Shown in pieces: positions 9,003-16,806 of a stretch of DNA of 64,000 nt. The translations under genes and the position numbers were made by a program. Positions within the stretch are counted from its first letter, which is position 1. The number at the start of each line of letters is the position of its first letter. The notes under the pieces were generated by a model that ran no database searches, was not told the origin of the DNA, and saw nothing but the letters and a program-made list of their open reading frames with translations. Location of the stretch: NCBI RefSeq assembly GCF_002128425.1, contig NZ_NESS01000003.1:1-64000 (forward strand), given 5' to 3'. This DNA is from Gottfriedia acidiceleris. GTDB taxonomy: Bacteria > Bacillota > Bacilli > Bacillales > Bacillaceae_G.

Positions 9003-9118
9003 ATCGCTAAATCGTAAATACCGAGCGGGGGAACCATTTGTGCATTGCACATGGGGTGAATCCATTGTGGTAGGGCTACTTTTCAAGCCCGAATCCGTCA
9101 GCTAACCTCGCCAGCGTT
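9003..9118 (+). promoter_or_regulatory. c-di-AMP riboswitch (ydaO/yuaA type), plus strand
   Basis: A very close match to the ydaO aptamer: GCGGGGGAACCA (9025-9036), TGGGGTGAATCC (9052-9063), a TAGGGCTAC stem, and CCGAATCCGTCAGCTAAC (9089-9106), closed by CGCT (9005-9008) with AGCG (9113-9116). It is followed by a terminator at 9179-9220 and then the MpsC-like gene, so bound c-di-AMP should stop transcription of that operon. Confidence 0.95.
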
Positions 9119-9178
9119 TGAAGAGAGCAAAACTTAGCGTGTTATTAATATTTCAATATACTTTCCATTGAAATGTAA

Positions 9179-9220
9179 ATAGCTACGAGAAGATTGCTCT
9201 TCTTGTGGCTATTTTTTTGT
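9179..9220 (+). terminator. Terminator (expression platform) of the plus-strand riboswitch
   Basis: ATAGC(T/C)ACGAGAAGA pairs with TCTTCTTGTGGCTAT and is followed by seven T's. It lies 60 bp after the aptamer and 30 bp before the gene. Confidence 0.9.
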
Positions 9221-9248
9221 TTTAATTAACAGTATGGGAGAGATATTA

Positions 9249-9623
9249 ATGATATCATCGAAAAAAAAGCTTGAAATCGAATTAAGTGAGGCTTTTATAA
9301 AATTCCAAAGAGAACTAATTGGTAGAGGTCCTCAAGAAGCAAAAACTTATATAGTTGAAGATATGATCATCCTTCGATTTAAAGGCGTGTTGACAACTGA
9401 AGAGAAACATTTAGTTTCCCATAGCACAGGAAAAAGTCTTGTAAAAAAAATGCGCCAAGTTCTTAGAGAAATGTACAGTAAAGAATATGAAGAAATAGTT
9501 GAAAAACATACTGGATGTAAGGTTCTATCTAGTCATAGTGATACAAGTACAAATACTGGTGAACGAATTGAAGTTTTTATAATGGATCAAAATATTAATA
9601 AGTTAATAGAAGCTAAAAATTAA
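9249..9623 (+). CDS. MpsC/DUF2294-family protein
   Basis: The product (124 aa from this start) matches the DUF2294 family, now named after MpsC of the Na+-translocating membrane-potential-generating system. Family features seen are GRGPQEAKTYIVEDMIILRFKG around residues 25-46 and a C-terminal basic/acidic half with YEEIVEKHTGCKVLSSHSD. It is soluble, with no transmembrane span; biochemical function is poorly known. I prefer the ATG at 9249 because GGGAGAG (9236-9242) is correctly spaced before it; the ATG at 9234 has no site. It is the first gene behind a c-di-AMP riboswitch terminator and is followed 43 bp later by a CBS protein, which ties it to ion or turgor homeostasis by context. Confidence 0.85.
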   Translation: MISSKKKLEIELSEAFIKFQRELIGRGPQEAKTYIVEDMIILRFKGVLTTEEKHLVSHSTGKSLVKKMRQVLREMYSKEYEEIVEKHTGCKVLSSHSDTSTNTGERIEVFIMDQNINKLIEAKN

Positions 9624-9666
9624 AAAATTCAGTATTAATATTAACTCAAAATAAGGAGAATGAAAA

Positions 9667-10092
9667 ATGAATATCGCGTTTTTCTTCACCCCCAAAAATG
9701 ACCTAGTTTATATGAATAATAATTCCACAATGCGTCAGGCGCTTGAAAAAATGGAACATCATCGCTATACGGCTATACCTTTAGTTGACGATAATGGCAA
9801 ATATGTTGGCACAATTACTGAAGGTGATTTATTATGGAAATTAAAAAACACTACGAGCTTATCATTTACTAATACTGAAGAGATTAGTTTAAAAGAAATC
9901 TCTCTGCACAATGTATATGAGCCTGTTTCTATAAATGCACAAATAGAAGATTTATTTACAAGAGCAATAGATCAGAATTTCATTCCAGTTATTGATGATA
10001 ATGAGGTTTTTATTGGAATGGTTAAGAGAAAAGAAATAATTGAGTATTGTAGAAGGCAATTATTAAATGATAAAAATAGAGCAACTACATAG
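9667..10092 (+). CDS. CBS-domain pair protein
   Basis: A 141-aa protein made almost wholly of two CBS motifs (about 10-60, with YTAIPLVDDNGKYVGTITEGDLL, and about 75-132, with FIPVIDDNEVFIGMVKRKEIIEY). Tandem CBS domains form a Bateman module that binds adenine nucleotides; stand-alone CBS proteins such as DarB/CbpB bind c-di-AMP. Transcription from a c-di-AMP-controlled leader makes c-di-AMP or AMP/ATP binding an attractive but untested idea. A good AAGGAG ribosome site precedes the ATG. It is second in the operon with the MpsC-like gene, and its stop codon overlaps a terminator stem. Confidence 0.88.
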   Translation: MNIAFFFTPKNDLVYMNNNSTMRQALEKMEHHRYTAIPLVDDNGKYVGTITEGDLLWKLKNTTSLSFTNTEEISLKEISLHNVYEPVSINAQIEDLFTRAIDQNFIPVIDDNEVFIGMVKRKEIIEYCRRQLLNDKNRATT

Positions 10093-10110
10093 AATTTGTA
10101 GTTCTCTTTT
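10083..10110 (+). terminator. Terminator overlapping the end of the CBS gene
   Basis: AACTACA (10083-10089, including the last codons) pairs with TGTAGTT (10097-10103), followed by CTCTTTT. Confidence 0.55.
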
Positions 10111-10180
10111 AAATTTTTATGGCGCTCTTCATTGTTGCTATTAATAGTTGATTAAGATTACTCTAAAAATAAGAATTGAA

Positions 10181-10270
10181 ACGTAAGGTGCTCGAGACCC
10201 CTGTGGCAGATGCGGGAACTGAGATCCCATGGATAGGAAGCATCCTAGAGTGGAAATCAACAATAGTTTA
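10181..10270. repeat. Decayed Bacillaceae intergenic repeat
   Basis: The stretch reads GTGCTCGAGACCCCTG..GCGGGAACTGAGATCCCA..and ends TGGAAATCAACAATAG. This order (CTCGAGACTCCTGCGGGAA, TGAGACCCC, then GCGGAAATCAAC) is recalled as a family of roughly 100-bp intergenic repeats in many Bacillaceae genomes. The copy is diverged. Its GC content is clearly above that of its surroundings. The rest of the 10093-10708 gap holds no convincing gene. Confidence 0.55.
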
Positions 10271-10439
10271 TAGCAGCAAAGATTAAATAACAGTGCCTTA
10301 TTAACTTATATAAAAATCCTCATTAGACGGCATGAACCTTTGTATGACTGTCTCAATGTTTGGATTGGGTTTAAATGATCTATAAAAATTAAGTAATTTA
10401 CCAAAGTGCAAAAGCTTATTGAATACGATTATTAAATTG

Positions 10440-10484
10440 AAAAGAGCTATAAACCGCAAATACTGGCGGCTTATAGCTCTTTTT
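10440..10484. terminator. Strong bidirectional terminator
   Basis: AAAAGAGCTATAA at 10440-10452 pairs with TTATAGCTCTTTT, with a CCGC/GCGG extension inside and A/T runs on both sides. No gene obviously ends here; it insulates the aminotransferase operon from upstream transcription. Confidence 0.8.
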
Positions 10485-10708
10485 CCATCCGAATTGTCAC
10501 TCAATAATTTAATCTTCAAGGATTTTGTTATCAAGTTAAATTACTCCATCAATAAACAATTCACATTTAAAATAACTAACTTTATAACTAATCTAACAAT
10601 TTGTCTAATCGTAATAGGATAATATGGTCTATTCAGTAATATTAATTAGTAAAGATATAAAATTGAGATTTCAATAAAACTAGACTATTGAAAGTTGGTG
10701 ACAATAAA

Positions 10709-12082
10709 GTGAATGATAAAACTGCAAATGTAACTCATTCTACTTCTCTTTCAAAGGAAGAGCTTCTTGAATTAGACCAAAAATATGTATGGCATCATAT
10801 GTCGCCTCACAATCCAAATCCAATGGTTTTAGTATCTGGAAAAAATAGTACAGTCACTGATATTGATGGTAAAAATTATTTAGACGGTATGTCTGGTTTA
10901 TGGTGTGTGAACGTAGGTTACGGTCGGGAGGAAATCGGTAAAGCTGCCTCTGAACAAATGCAAGCAATTCCCTATGTTCCAATGTCTCAAGGCAATGTAC
11001 CTTCCATTCTGTTAGCTGAAAAGTTAAATGAATGGTTAGGTGGAGACTATCATATTTTTTATTCTAATTCTGGATCTGATGCTAATGAAGTAGCTTTTAA
11101 GATTGCTAGGCAATACCATCAACAAAATGGTGAACCTTTGCGTTATAAATTTATCTCAAGATATCGCGCATATCATGGTAATTCGATGGGTGCTTTAAGT
11201 GCTACTGGTCAAGCTAACCGAAAAGTTAAATATGAACCTCTTAGTTCAGGTTTCCAGCATGTAGCACCGCCTTATTGCTATCGATGCCCTTTTGGTAAAA
11301 CGTATGGAGATTGCGGTATCCAATGTGCAACTGCAATTGAAGATGTTATTAATTACGAAGGTGCTGAAACGATTGCGGGGATTATAATGGAGCCTGTTAT
11401 TACAGGTGGAGGAGTTATTGTACCACCTACCGAATACTTATCAAAAGTTCGAAAAATTTGTGATAAATTTGGTATTTTGTTAATTGTTGATGAAGTAATT
11501 TGTGGTTTTGGCCGCTCTGGAAAACAGTTTGGACATCAAAACTTCGGTATAAAACCAGATATCGTCACAATGGCTAAAGGTATGACAAGCGCTTATTCTC
11601 CTCTTTCAGCAACTGCAGTAAGTAGCGATCTATATGAAGTATTTAAACAATCAGGGCCAGATAATCATTTTCGTCATGTTAATACGTTCGGAGGAAATCC
11701 AGCTTCATGTGCAGTTGCACTTAAAAACTTGGAAATTATTGAAAGAGAAAATTTAATAGAACGTGCTGCTTATTTAGGTAAAGAGCTCCGTAAAAAATTA
11801 GATAGTTTACTAGCTTATAAAAATGTTGGAGACATCCGAAGTTTTGGTTTTATTGCAGGAATTGAGCTTGTTGAAGATAAAAAAAGTAAAAAACCTGCAA
11901 GTCCAGAATTAGTTTTAAAAATAATAACAGAATGTAAGGCGCAAGGATTAATAATCGGTCGAAATGGGGATACGGTTCCAGGCTATAATAATATCCTTAC
12001 ACTTTCTCCTCCATTTACAACAACTGATGAAGAGCTAGATTTTATTGTAAATACTTTAAACAAAGCATTCTCAAAACTATAA
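10709..12082 (+). CDS. Class III omega-aminotransferase (beta-alanine/3-aminoisobutyrate:pyruvate type)
   Basis: A PLP-dependent class III aminotransferase (457 aa from this start), close to Bacillus YhxA. Motifs are DGMSGLWCVNVGYGR near the N terminus, SNSGSDANEVAFKIAR (phosphate and cofactor contacts), VDEVICGFGR (Asp binding the pyridine nitrogen) and the Schiff-base lysine in TMAKGMTSAYSPLSA. A cysteine-rich insert (CYRCPFGKTYGDCGIQC) is present. I chose the GTG at 10709, seven bases after GGTGA; the TTG at 10688 has no site. With the downstream semialdehyde dehydrogenase and the facing preTA-hydA operon, the likely role is transamination of beta-alanine (from uracil) or 3-aminoisobutyrate (from thymine) to the semialdehyde. 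That substrate call is inference. Confidence 0.88.
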   Translation: MNDKTANVTHSTSLSKEELLELDQKYVWHHMSPHNPNPMVLVSGKNSTVTDIDGKNYLDGMSGLWCVNVGYGREEIGKAASEQMQAIPYVPMSQGNVPSILLAEKLNEWLGGDYHIFYSNSGSDANEVAFKIARQYHQQNGEPLRYKFISRYRAYHGNSMGALSATGQANRKVKYEPLSSGFQHVAPPYCYRCPFGKTYGDCGIQCATAIEDVINYEGAETIAGIIMEPVITGGGVIVPPTEYLSKVRKICDKFGILLIVDEVICGFGRSGKQFGHQNFGIKPDIVTMAKGMTSAYSPLSATAVSSDLYEVFKQSGPDNHFRHVNTFGGNPASCAVALKNLEIIERENLIERAAYLGKELRKKLDSLLAYKNVGDIRSFGFIAGIELVEDKKSKKPASPELVLKIITECKAQGLIIGRNGDTVPGYNNILTLSPPFTTTDEELDFIVNTLNKAFSKL

Positions 12083-12100
12083 TCGTACGGGGTGATATTC

Positions 12101-13567
12101 TTGTCTACACAAACTAATATAAAGGTTTTAAAGAATTTTATTAATGGTGAATGGATTAAAGCTTCATCAAATGCCAGGACAATTCCCGTTCCAAATCCTG
12201 CTACTGAAGAAATATTAGCATTTGTACCTCTCTCAACTAAATCAGATTTAGAAACCGCTGTGAAAGCAGCTAAAAAAGCTTTTATTACATGGAGTAAAAC
12301 ACCTGTTCCAAAAAGAGCAAGAATATTATTTTCATATCAACAATTACTAATAAAGCATTGGGAAGAACTTGCTAATTTAATAACGATTGAGAATGGTAAA
12401 AGCTATAATGAGGCATACGGAGAAGTTCAACGTGGAATTGAATGTGTAGAATTTGCTGCCGGTGCACCAACATTAATGATGGGTAAACAATTACCTGATA
12501 TTGCGACAAATATTGAATCGGCGATGTATCGATACCCTGTTGGAGTTGTTGGGGGAATAACGCCTTTTAATTTCCCAATGATGGTACCTTGTTGGATGTT
12601 CCCATTAGCTATTGCGTGTGGAAACACGTTTATCTTAAAGCCATCAGAACGTACTCCACTTCTTGCAAATCGTTTAGCAGAACTCTTTACCGAAGCAGGT
12701 CTTCCAAAAGGTGTATTCAATATTGTTCATGGAGCACATGAAATTGTAAACGAATTACTTCAAAACAATGATGTTCCTGCCATTTCATTTGTAGGCTCTC
12801 AACCAGTGGCAGAATATGTTTATAAAACTGCCTCCGCAAATGGTAAGCGCGTTCAAGCTCTAGCTGGTGCTAAAAATCATAGTATCGTTTTACAAGATGC
12901 AAACTTAGATGAATCGGTCAAGCAAATCATTACAGCAGCATACGGTTCAGCAGGTGAACGATGTATGGCATGCTCAGTAGTCGTAGCAGTTGGCGATATT
13001 GCCGATCCTTTAATCGAAAAATTAAAAATAGAAGCGGGTAGCATTACGATTGGAAATGGTTTAGATGAAAATGTATTCCTAGGCCCTGTCATTCGCAAGG
13101 AACATCGTGAACGGACGGAACAATATATTGAATGTGGAATACAAGAAGGTGCGACCTTATTACGAGATGGACGAAATGATTTAATTAAAAAAGAAAAAGG
13201 CTACTTTATTGGACCCACAATCTTTGATAACGTGAACCCATCTATGAAAATTTGGAAAGAAGAAATTTTCGCACCAGTTCTATCAATCGTTAGAGTCGAA
13301 ACATTAGAAGAAGCGATTGAGCTAACGAACAAGTCAGATTTTGGTAATGGAGCCTGTATCTTTACAGACAGTGCATCAAGTATTCGATATTTTAGGGAGA
13401 ACATTGAAGTCGGAATGCTTGGAGTAAATATTGGCGTGCCAGCACCAATGGCTTTCTTCCCATTCTCTGGTTGGAAAAACTCTTTCTATGGTGACCTACA
13501 TGCAAATGGTGCAGATGGTGTCGAGTTCTATACAAGGAAAAAAATGATTACGAGTAGATTTGAGTAA
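12101..13567 (+). CDS. mmsA: CoA-acylating (methyl)malonate-semialdehyde dehydrogenase
   Basis: An aldehyde dehydrogenase of the MmsA/IolA type (488 aa). It converts malonate or methylmalonate semialdehyde plus CoA and NAD to acetyl-CoA or propionyl-CoA plus CO2. Typical features are [19 protein letters not shown] (about 135-155), the cofactor-loop [13 protein letters not shown], the catalytic cysteine in [11 protein letters not shown] (about 285) and the C-terminal [25 protein letters not shown]. The start is TTG at 12101 after GGGGTG; an upstream in-frame GTG at 12092 lies within that site. It follows the aminotransferase by 18 bp, so the pair can turn beta-alanine into acetyl-CoA. Confidence 0.93.
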   Translation: MSTQTNIKVLKNFINGEWIKASSNARTIPVPNPATEEILAFVPLSTKSDLETAVKAAKKAFITWSKTPVPKRARILFSYQQLLIKHWEELANLITIENGKSYNEAYGEVQRGIECVEFAAGAPTLMMGKQLPDIATNIESAMYRYPVGVVGGITPFNFPMMVPCWMFPLAIACGNTFILKPSERTPLLANRLAELFTEAGLPKGVFNIVHGAHEIVNELLQNNDVPAISFVGSQPVAEYVYKTASANGKRVQALAGAKNHSIVLQDANLDESVKQIITAAYGSAGERCMACSVVVAVGDIADPLIEKLKIEAGSITIGNGLDENVFLGPVIRKEHRERTEQYIECGIQEGATLLRDGRNDLIKKEKGYFIGPTIFDNVNPSMKIWKEEIFAPVLSIVRVETLEEAIELTNKSDFGNGACIFTDSASSIRYFRENIEVGMLGVNIGVPAPMAFFPFSGWKNSFYGDLHANGADGVEFYTRKKMITSRFE

Positions 13568-13627
13568 ATATAATTGGGCTTTTCCATTAGTTTAGGTTAC
13601 TGAACAATGGGAAGCCTTATTAAATAG

Positions 13628-13673
13628 AAAAAATCGCATATTCCGTTAGTAAATACGGATTAGATGCGATTTT
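13628..13673. terminator. Bidirectional terminator between the two pyrimidine-catabolism operons
   Basis: AAAAATCGCAT pairs with ATGCGATTTTT, with an inner CCGT/ACGG stem. It follows mmsA (plus strand) and faces the end of the minus-strand operon. A second, T-poor hairpin (GGCTTTTCCAT / AATGGGAAGCC) lies at about 13577-13612. Confidence 0.85.
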
Positions 13674-13780
13674 TCATTCATTCATTACTGGTTTGCCAGT
13701 ATATCATCATTTAATATGGGACGTTCTGTTTTGCTCGTTCATTGCAAATTCGTTTAAAACCGAAGCAAGATTGCATCATT

Positions 13781-13840
13781 TTTATTTGCGATTCGGTCAA
13801 TTTATTTGCAATTCGACCAATTTAACTGCGAATCACTGAT
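13781..13840. repeat. 20-bp tandem repeat, two and a half copies
   Basis: TTTATTTGCGATTCGGTCAA (13781-13800) is followed directly by a copy differing at two positions (13801-13820) and then a weaker third copy (13821-13840). It lies just past the end of the 71-aa gene. Confidence 0.7.
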
Positions 13841-13848
13841 CTTCACAA

Positions 13849-14064
13849 TTAAATCCCAAACTGCTTAATAATCAACGATCCAAAATACTTCCGTGTATCA
13901 GCATTCATTATATGAAGAGTGATAAACTTCTCCTCTTCATCTGGATTTTCAAAGTCAACATAAGCACCGTCAAGCGTTTCTCTAACATTTTTAATCTTGT
14001 AGCCTTTCTTCATAAGGGAATCTATTTGATTTCTCTCGATTAGAAACTCCTTGTATGTTGACAT
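13849..14064 (-). CDS. Small hypothetical protein in the pyrimidine-catabolism operon
   Basis: A 71-aa soluble, charged protein that I do not recognise. It begins MSTYKEFLIERNQID and contains a DFENPDEEEKFITLHI segment; it has no cysteine and no hydrophobic span. A GGGA-containing site precedes the ATG, and it starts 21 bp after the dihydropyrimidinase stop, so it is probably the last gene of preT-preA-hydA. The length and alternating pattern fit a small alpha/beta domain. It is too small to be the missing N-carbamoyl-beta-alanine amidohydrolase. Confidence 0.65.
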   Translation of the reverse strand: MSTYKEFLIERNQIDSLMKKGYKIKNVRETLDGAYVDFENPDEEEKFITLHIMNADTRKYFGSLIIKQFGI

Positions 14065-14085
14065 TAGCTACTCATTCCCTTCTTA

Positions 14086-15486
14086 CTAATCTTCTATTAA
14101 ACTAGATTCACCATACTTCTTCCTCTTTAAGTACTGTCCACTACCTGCATTACCAACAAATTGCTTATCTTTTATGACAAACTCTCCACGAACTAGGACA
14201 CTCACTGCCTCTCCGGATACTTCCATCCCTTCAAAAGCGTTATAGTCGACTGCCATATGGTGCGTTTCGGAGGAGATTGTTCGTTTACAATTCGGATCAA
14301 AAATAACTAAATCCGCATCTGATCCAACTGCAATTGTTCCTTTTTGAGGGTACAATCCAAATAGCTTAGCACTTCTTGTAGAAGCAATGTCAACAAATTG
14401 ATTTAATGATATTCTGCCTTTTTTTACACCTTCTGAGAACAATATACTTACTCGATCTTCAATCATAGGTCCACCGTTTGGAATTTTTGAAAAATCGTCA
14501 CGGCCTAGATCCTTTTGTCCCTTAAAGTCAAAAGAACATTGATCGGATCCTAATGTTTGCAGATTTCCATTTTTTAGTGCATTCCATAACACATCTTGGT
14601 TCCATTTTTCGCGAAGTGGTGGAGACCAAACATATTTTGCTCCTTCAAAGTCAGGTTTGTCTAGCATAGACTGATCAAGTACTAAGTATTGTGGACATGT
14701 TTCACCCCATATATCAATTCCATTATTTCGAGCTTCCGTTATCTTTTCAACTGCCTCGGCACAAGTAACATGAACGACATATAATTGTGAATTTGCTAAA
14801 CCAGTTAATGTAGCAGCTCTTCCTGTCGCTTCACCCTCTACTTCTGGAGGTCGTGTTAATGCATGGTAAATAGGTTCTACTTTTCCTTCAGCTAAAGCTT
14901 GATTGATTAAATAATCTACTACATCTCCATTTTCCGCATGCACCATTACTAATGCCCCATATTCTTTTGCTGCTAATAGCGTACGGTACAATGTCGCATC
15001 ATCAGCTTGAAATACATTTTTATATGCCATAAATACTTTAAATGAAGTAATTCCCTCTTTTTCTATTACTTTAGGTAACTCTTTTAATACATCATCATTT
15101 ATTTCACCAATCATAAGGTGAAAACTATAATCGATCACTGCTTTATTTTTCGACTTTTCATGCCATGTATCGATTGCTTTTTGAAGTGGTTCACCTTTAT
15201 TCGTTAAACAAAAGTCAATAATTGTTGTTGTCCCACCAAAAGCAGCAGCAATTGTTCCTGATTCAAAATCATCTTTTGTGACAGTTCCACCAAATGGCAT
15301 ATCTAAATGCGTATGCGGATCTACTCCACCTGGAAATATATAATGGCCTGACGCATCAATCACTTCGACATTTTTACAAACTAAATTTAGCCCAATTGCA
15401 GTAATTTTATTTTCCTCTATTAAAATATCAGCCTTATACGTGTCCGTTGCAGTAACAATCGTTCCATTTCGAATAATTTTCTTCAT
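14086..15486 (-). CDS. hydA: Dihydropyrimidinase / D-hydantoinase
   Basis: A cyclic amidohydrolase (466 aa) that opens dihydrouracil or dihydrothymine to N-carbamoyl-beta-alanine or N-carbamoyl-beta-aminoisobutyrate. It shows the metal ligands GVDPHTHLDM (about 55-64), the lysine that is carboxylated to bridge the two metals in the TSFKVFMAYK segment (about 150), VHAENGD, YVVHVTC and the late aspartate in LGSDQCSFD. Its ATG overlaps the preA stop by four bases, which indicates translational coupling. It is the second step after PreTA reduction of uracil or thymine. Confidence 0.95.
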   Translation of the reverse strand: MKKIIRNGTIVTATDTYKADILIEENKITAIGLNLVCKNVEVIDASGHYIFPGGVDPHTHLDMPFGGTVTKDDFESGTIAAAFGGTTTIIDFCLTNKGEPLQKAIDTWHEKSKNKAVIDYSFHLMIGEINDDVLKELPKVIEKEGITSFKVFMAYKNVFQADDATLYRTLLAAKEYGALVMVHAENGDVVDYLINQALAEGKVEPIYHALTRPPEVEGEATGRAATLTGLANSQLYVVHVTCAEAVEKITEARNNGIDIWGETCPQYLVLDQSMLDKPDFEGAKYVWSPPLREKWNQDVLWNALKNGNLQTLGSDQCSFDFKGQKDLGRDDFSKIPNGGPMIEDRVSILFSEGVKKGRISLNQFVDIASTRSAKLFGLYPQKGTIAVGSDADLVIFDPNCKRTISSETHHMAVDYNAFEGMEVSGEAVSVLVRGEFVIKDKQFVGNAGSGQYLKRKKYGESSLIED

Positions 15487-16790
15487 TTTCTTTTCCTTCC
15501 CCTGTTTAAAATTGAATATTGATTAGATCGAGCTAATACTTTTAAAGCTTGTTGACGTTCATTCCAAGTCATCGAAGGCTCATTACTTGGAACCCCTACC
15601 ATACTAATGGCACTATCGACTGGACATACAATTTTGCATAAATTGCATCCTACGCAATCTTCCTCCCGAACCTTTAAATATGACTTTCCATTTTCATCTA
15701 TTGCCATATCGATACATTGGTGAGATGTATCTTCACAAGCAATATGACATTTGTTGCAGTTAATGCACTCTTCAGTATCAATCCTGGCAACTACTTGATA
15801 ATTTAAATCTAAATTTCCCCAATCTGAATATTTATGAACCGCTTTACCAACTAGCTCCGTAACTGAGGAAAGACCTTTTTCGTCTAAATAATTATTTAAA
15901 CCATCAATCATGTCTTCAACAATACGGAAACCATGATGCATTGCTGCTGTACAAATTTGAACTCCGGTCGCTCCCATTAATAAAAACTCTACTGCATTTT
16001 GCCAATTCGATATACCACCAATACCGGAAATTGGTACTGATATTCGCGGGTTACGCGCACATTCTGCCACCATATTTAATGCAATTGGTTTTACTGCTGG
16101 TCCACAATATCCACCATGTGCTCCTTTCCCTGCAACATGTGGAACCGTATTCCAAGAATCTAAATCAACACCCATTAAACTATTGATCGTGTTAATCATA
16201 CTGACTGCGTTCGCCCCACCTCGAACTGCCGCTTCCGCCGTTACCGTAATATCTGTAATGTTTGGAGTTAGTTTTACAATGACAGGTGTTTTGGCTACTT
16301 CTTTTACCCAAAAAGTTTGTTGCTCTACCAACGCAGGAACTTGACCGGATGCAGATCCCATTCCTCTTTCTGCCATTCCATGTGGACATCCAAAGTTAAG
16401 TTCTAAACCATCAACCCCAACATCCTCTACTCTTTTTACTATTTCATGCCATTTATATTGTTGCGGTTCAACCATAAGTGATGCGATAATCGCTCGGTCT
16501 GGAAATCTTTTTTTCGTTTCATAAATTTCTTTTAAATTTACTTCAAGAGGTCGATCAGATATCAGTTCAATATTATTAAATCCTGCAACTCTTTGTCCGT
16601 TAAAGTTAATAGCTGCAAATCGTGAGGAGGTATTAATAATTGGTTCCCCTAACGTTTTCCAAACAGCCCCACCCCAACCAGCTTCAAACGCACGTTGGAC
16701 CTGATAACCCGAATTTGTTGGAGGAGCAGAAGCAAGCCAAAATGGGTTAGGTGACTGTATGCCCGCAAGATTGATACGTAGATCTGCCAT
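15483..16790 (-). CDS. preA: NAD-dependent dihydropyrimidine dehydrogenase subunit PreA
   Basis: PreA (435 aa) is the FMN/Fe-S catalytic subunit reducing uracil and thymine to 5,6-dihydro forms. It has a dihydroorotate-dehydrogenase-like TIM barrel (about 1-300) with LNFGCPHGMAERGMGSASGQ and GGISNWQNAVEFLLMGA, followed by two 4Fe-4S motifs, CINCNKCHIAC (about 343-353) and CVGCNLCKIVCP (about 381-392). A GGAGG site lies nine bases before the ATG. It overlaps hydA by four bases and follows preT by 16 bp. Confidence 0.96.
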   Translation of the reverse strand: MADLRINLAGIQSPNPFWLASAPPTNSGYQVQRAFEAGWGGAVWKTLGEPIINTSSRFAAINFNGQRVAGFNNIELISDRPLEVNLKEIYETKKRFPDRAIIASLMVEPQQYKWHEIVKRVEDVGVDGLELNFGCPHGMAERGMGSASGQVPALVEQQTFWVKEVAKTPVIVKLTPNITDITVTAEAAVRGGANAVSMINTINSLMGVDLDSWNTVPHVAGKGAHGGYCGPAVKPIALNMVAECARNPRISVPISGIGGISNWQNAVEFLLMGATGVQICTAAMHHGFRIVEDMIDGLNNYLDEKGLSSVTELVGKAVHKYSDWGNLDLNYQVVARIDTEECINCNKCHIACEDTSHQCIDMAIDENGKSYLKVREEDCVGCNLCKIVCPVDSAISMVGVPSNEPSMTWNERQQALKVLARSNQYSILNRGRKRK

Positions 16791-16806
16791 GAAAGAAAAC
16801 CTCCTT

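Noticed and set aside
10301-10534. 77-aa minus-strand ORF and the overlapping 67-aa plus-strand ORF at 10419-10622
   Set aside because: Both run through the terminator hairpin at 10440-10484, lack good ribosome sites and show no recognisable domain.
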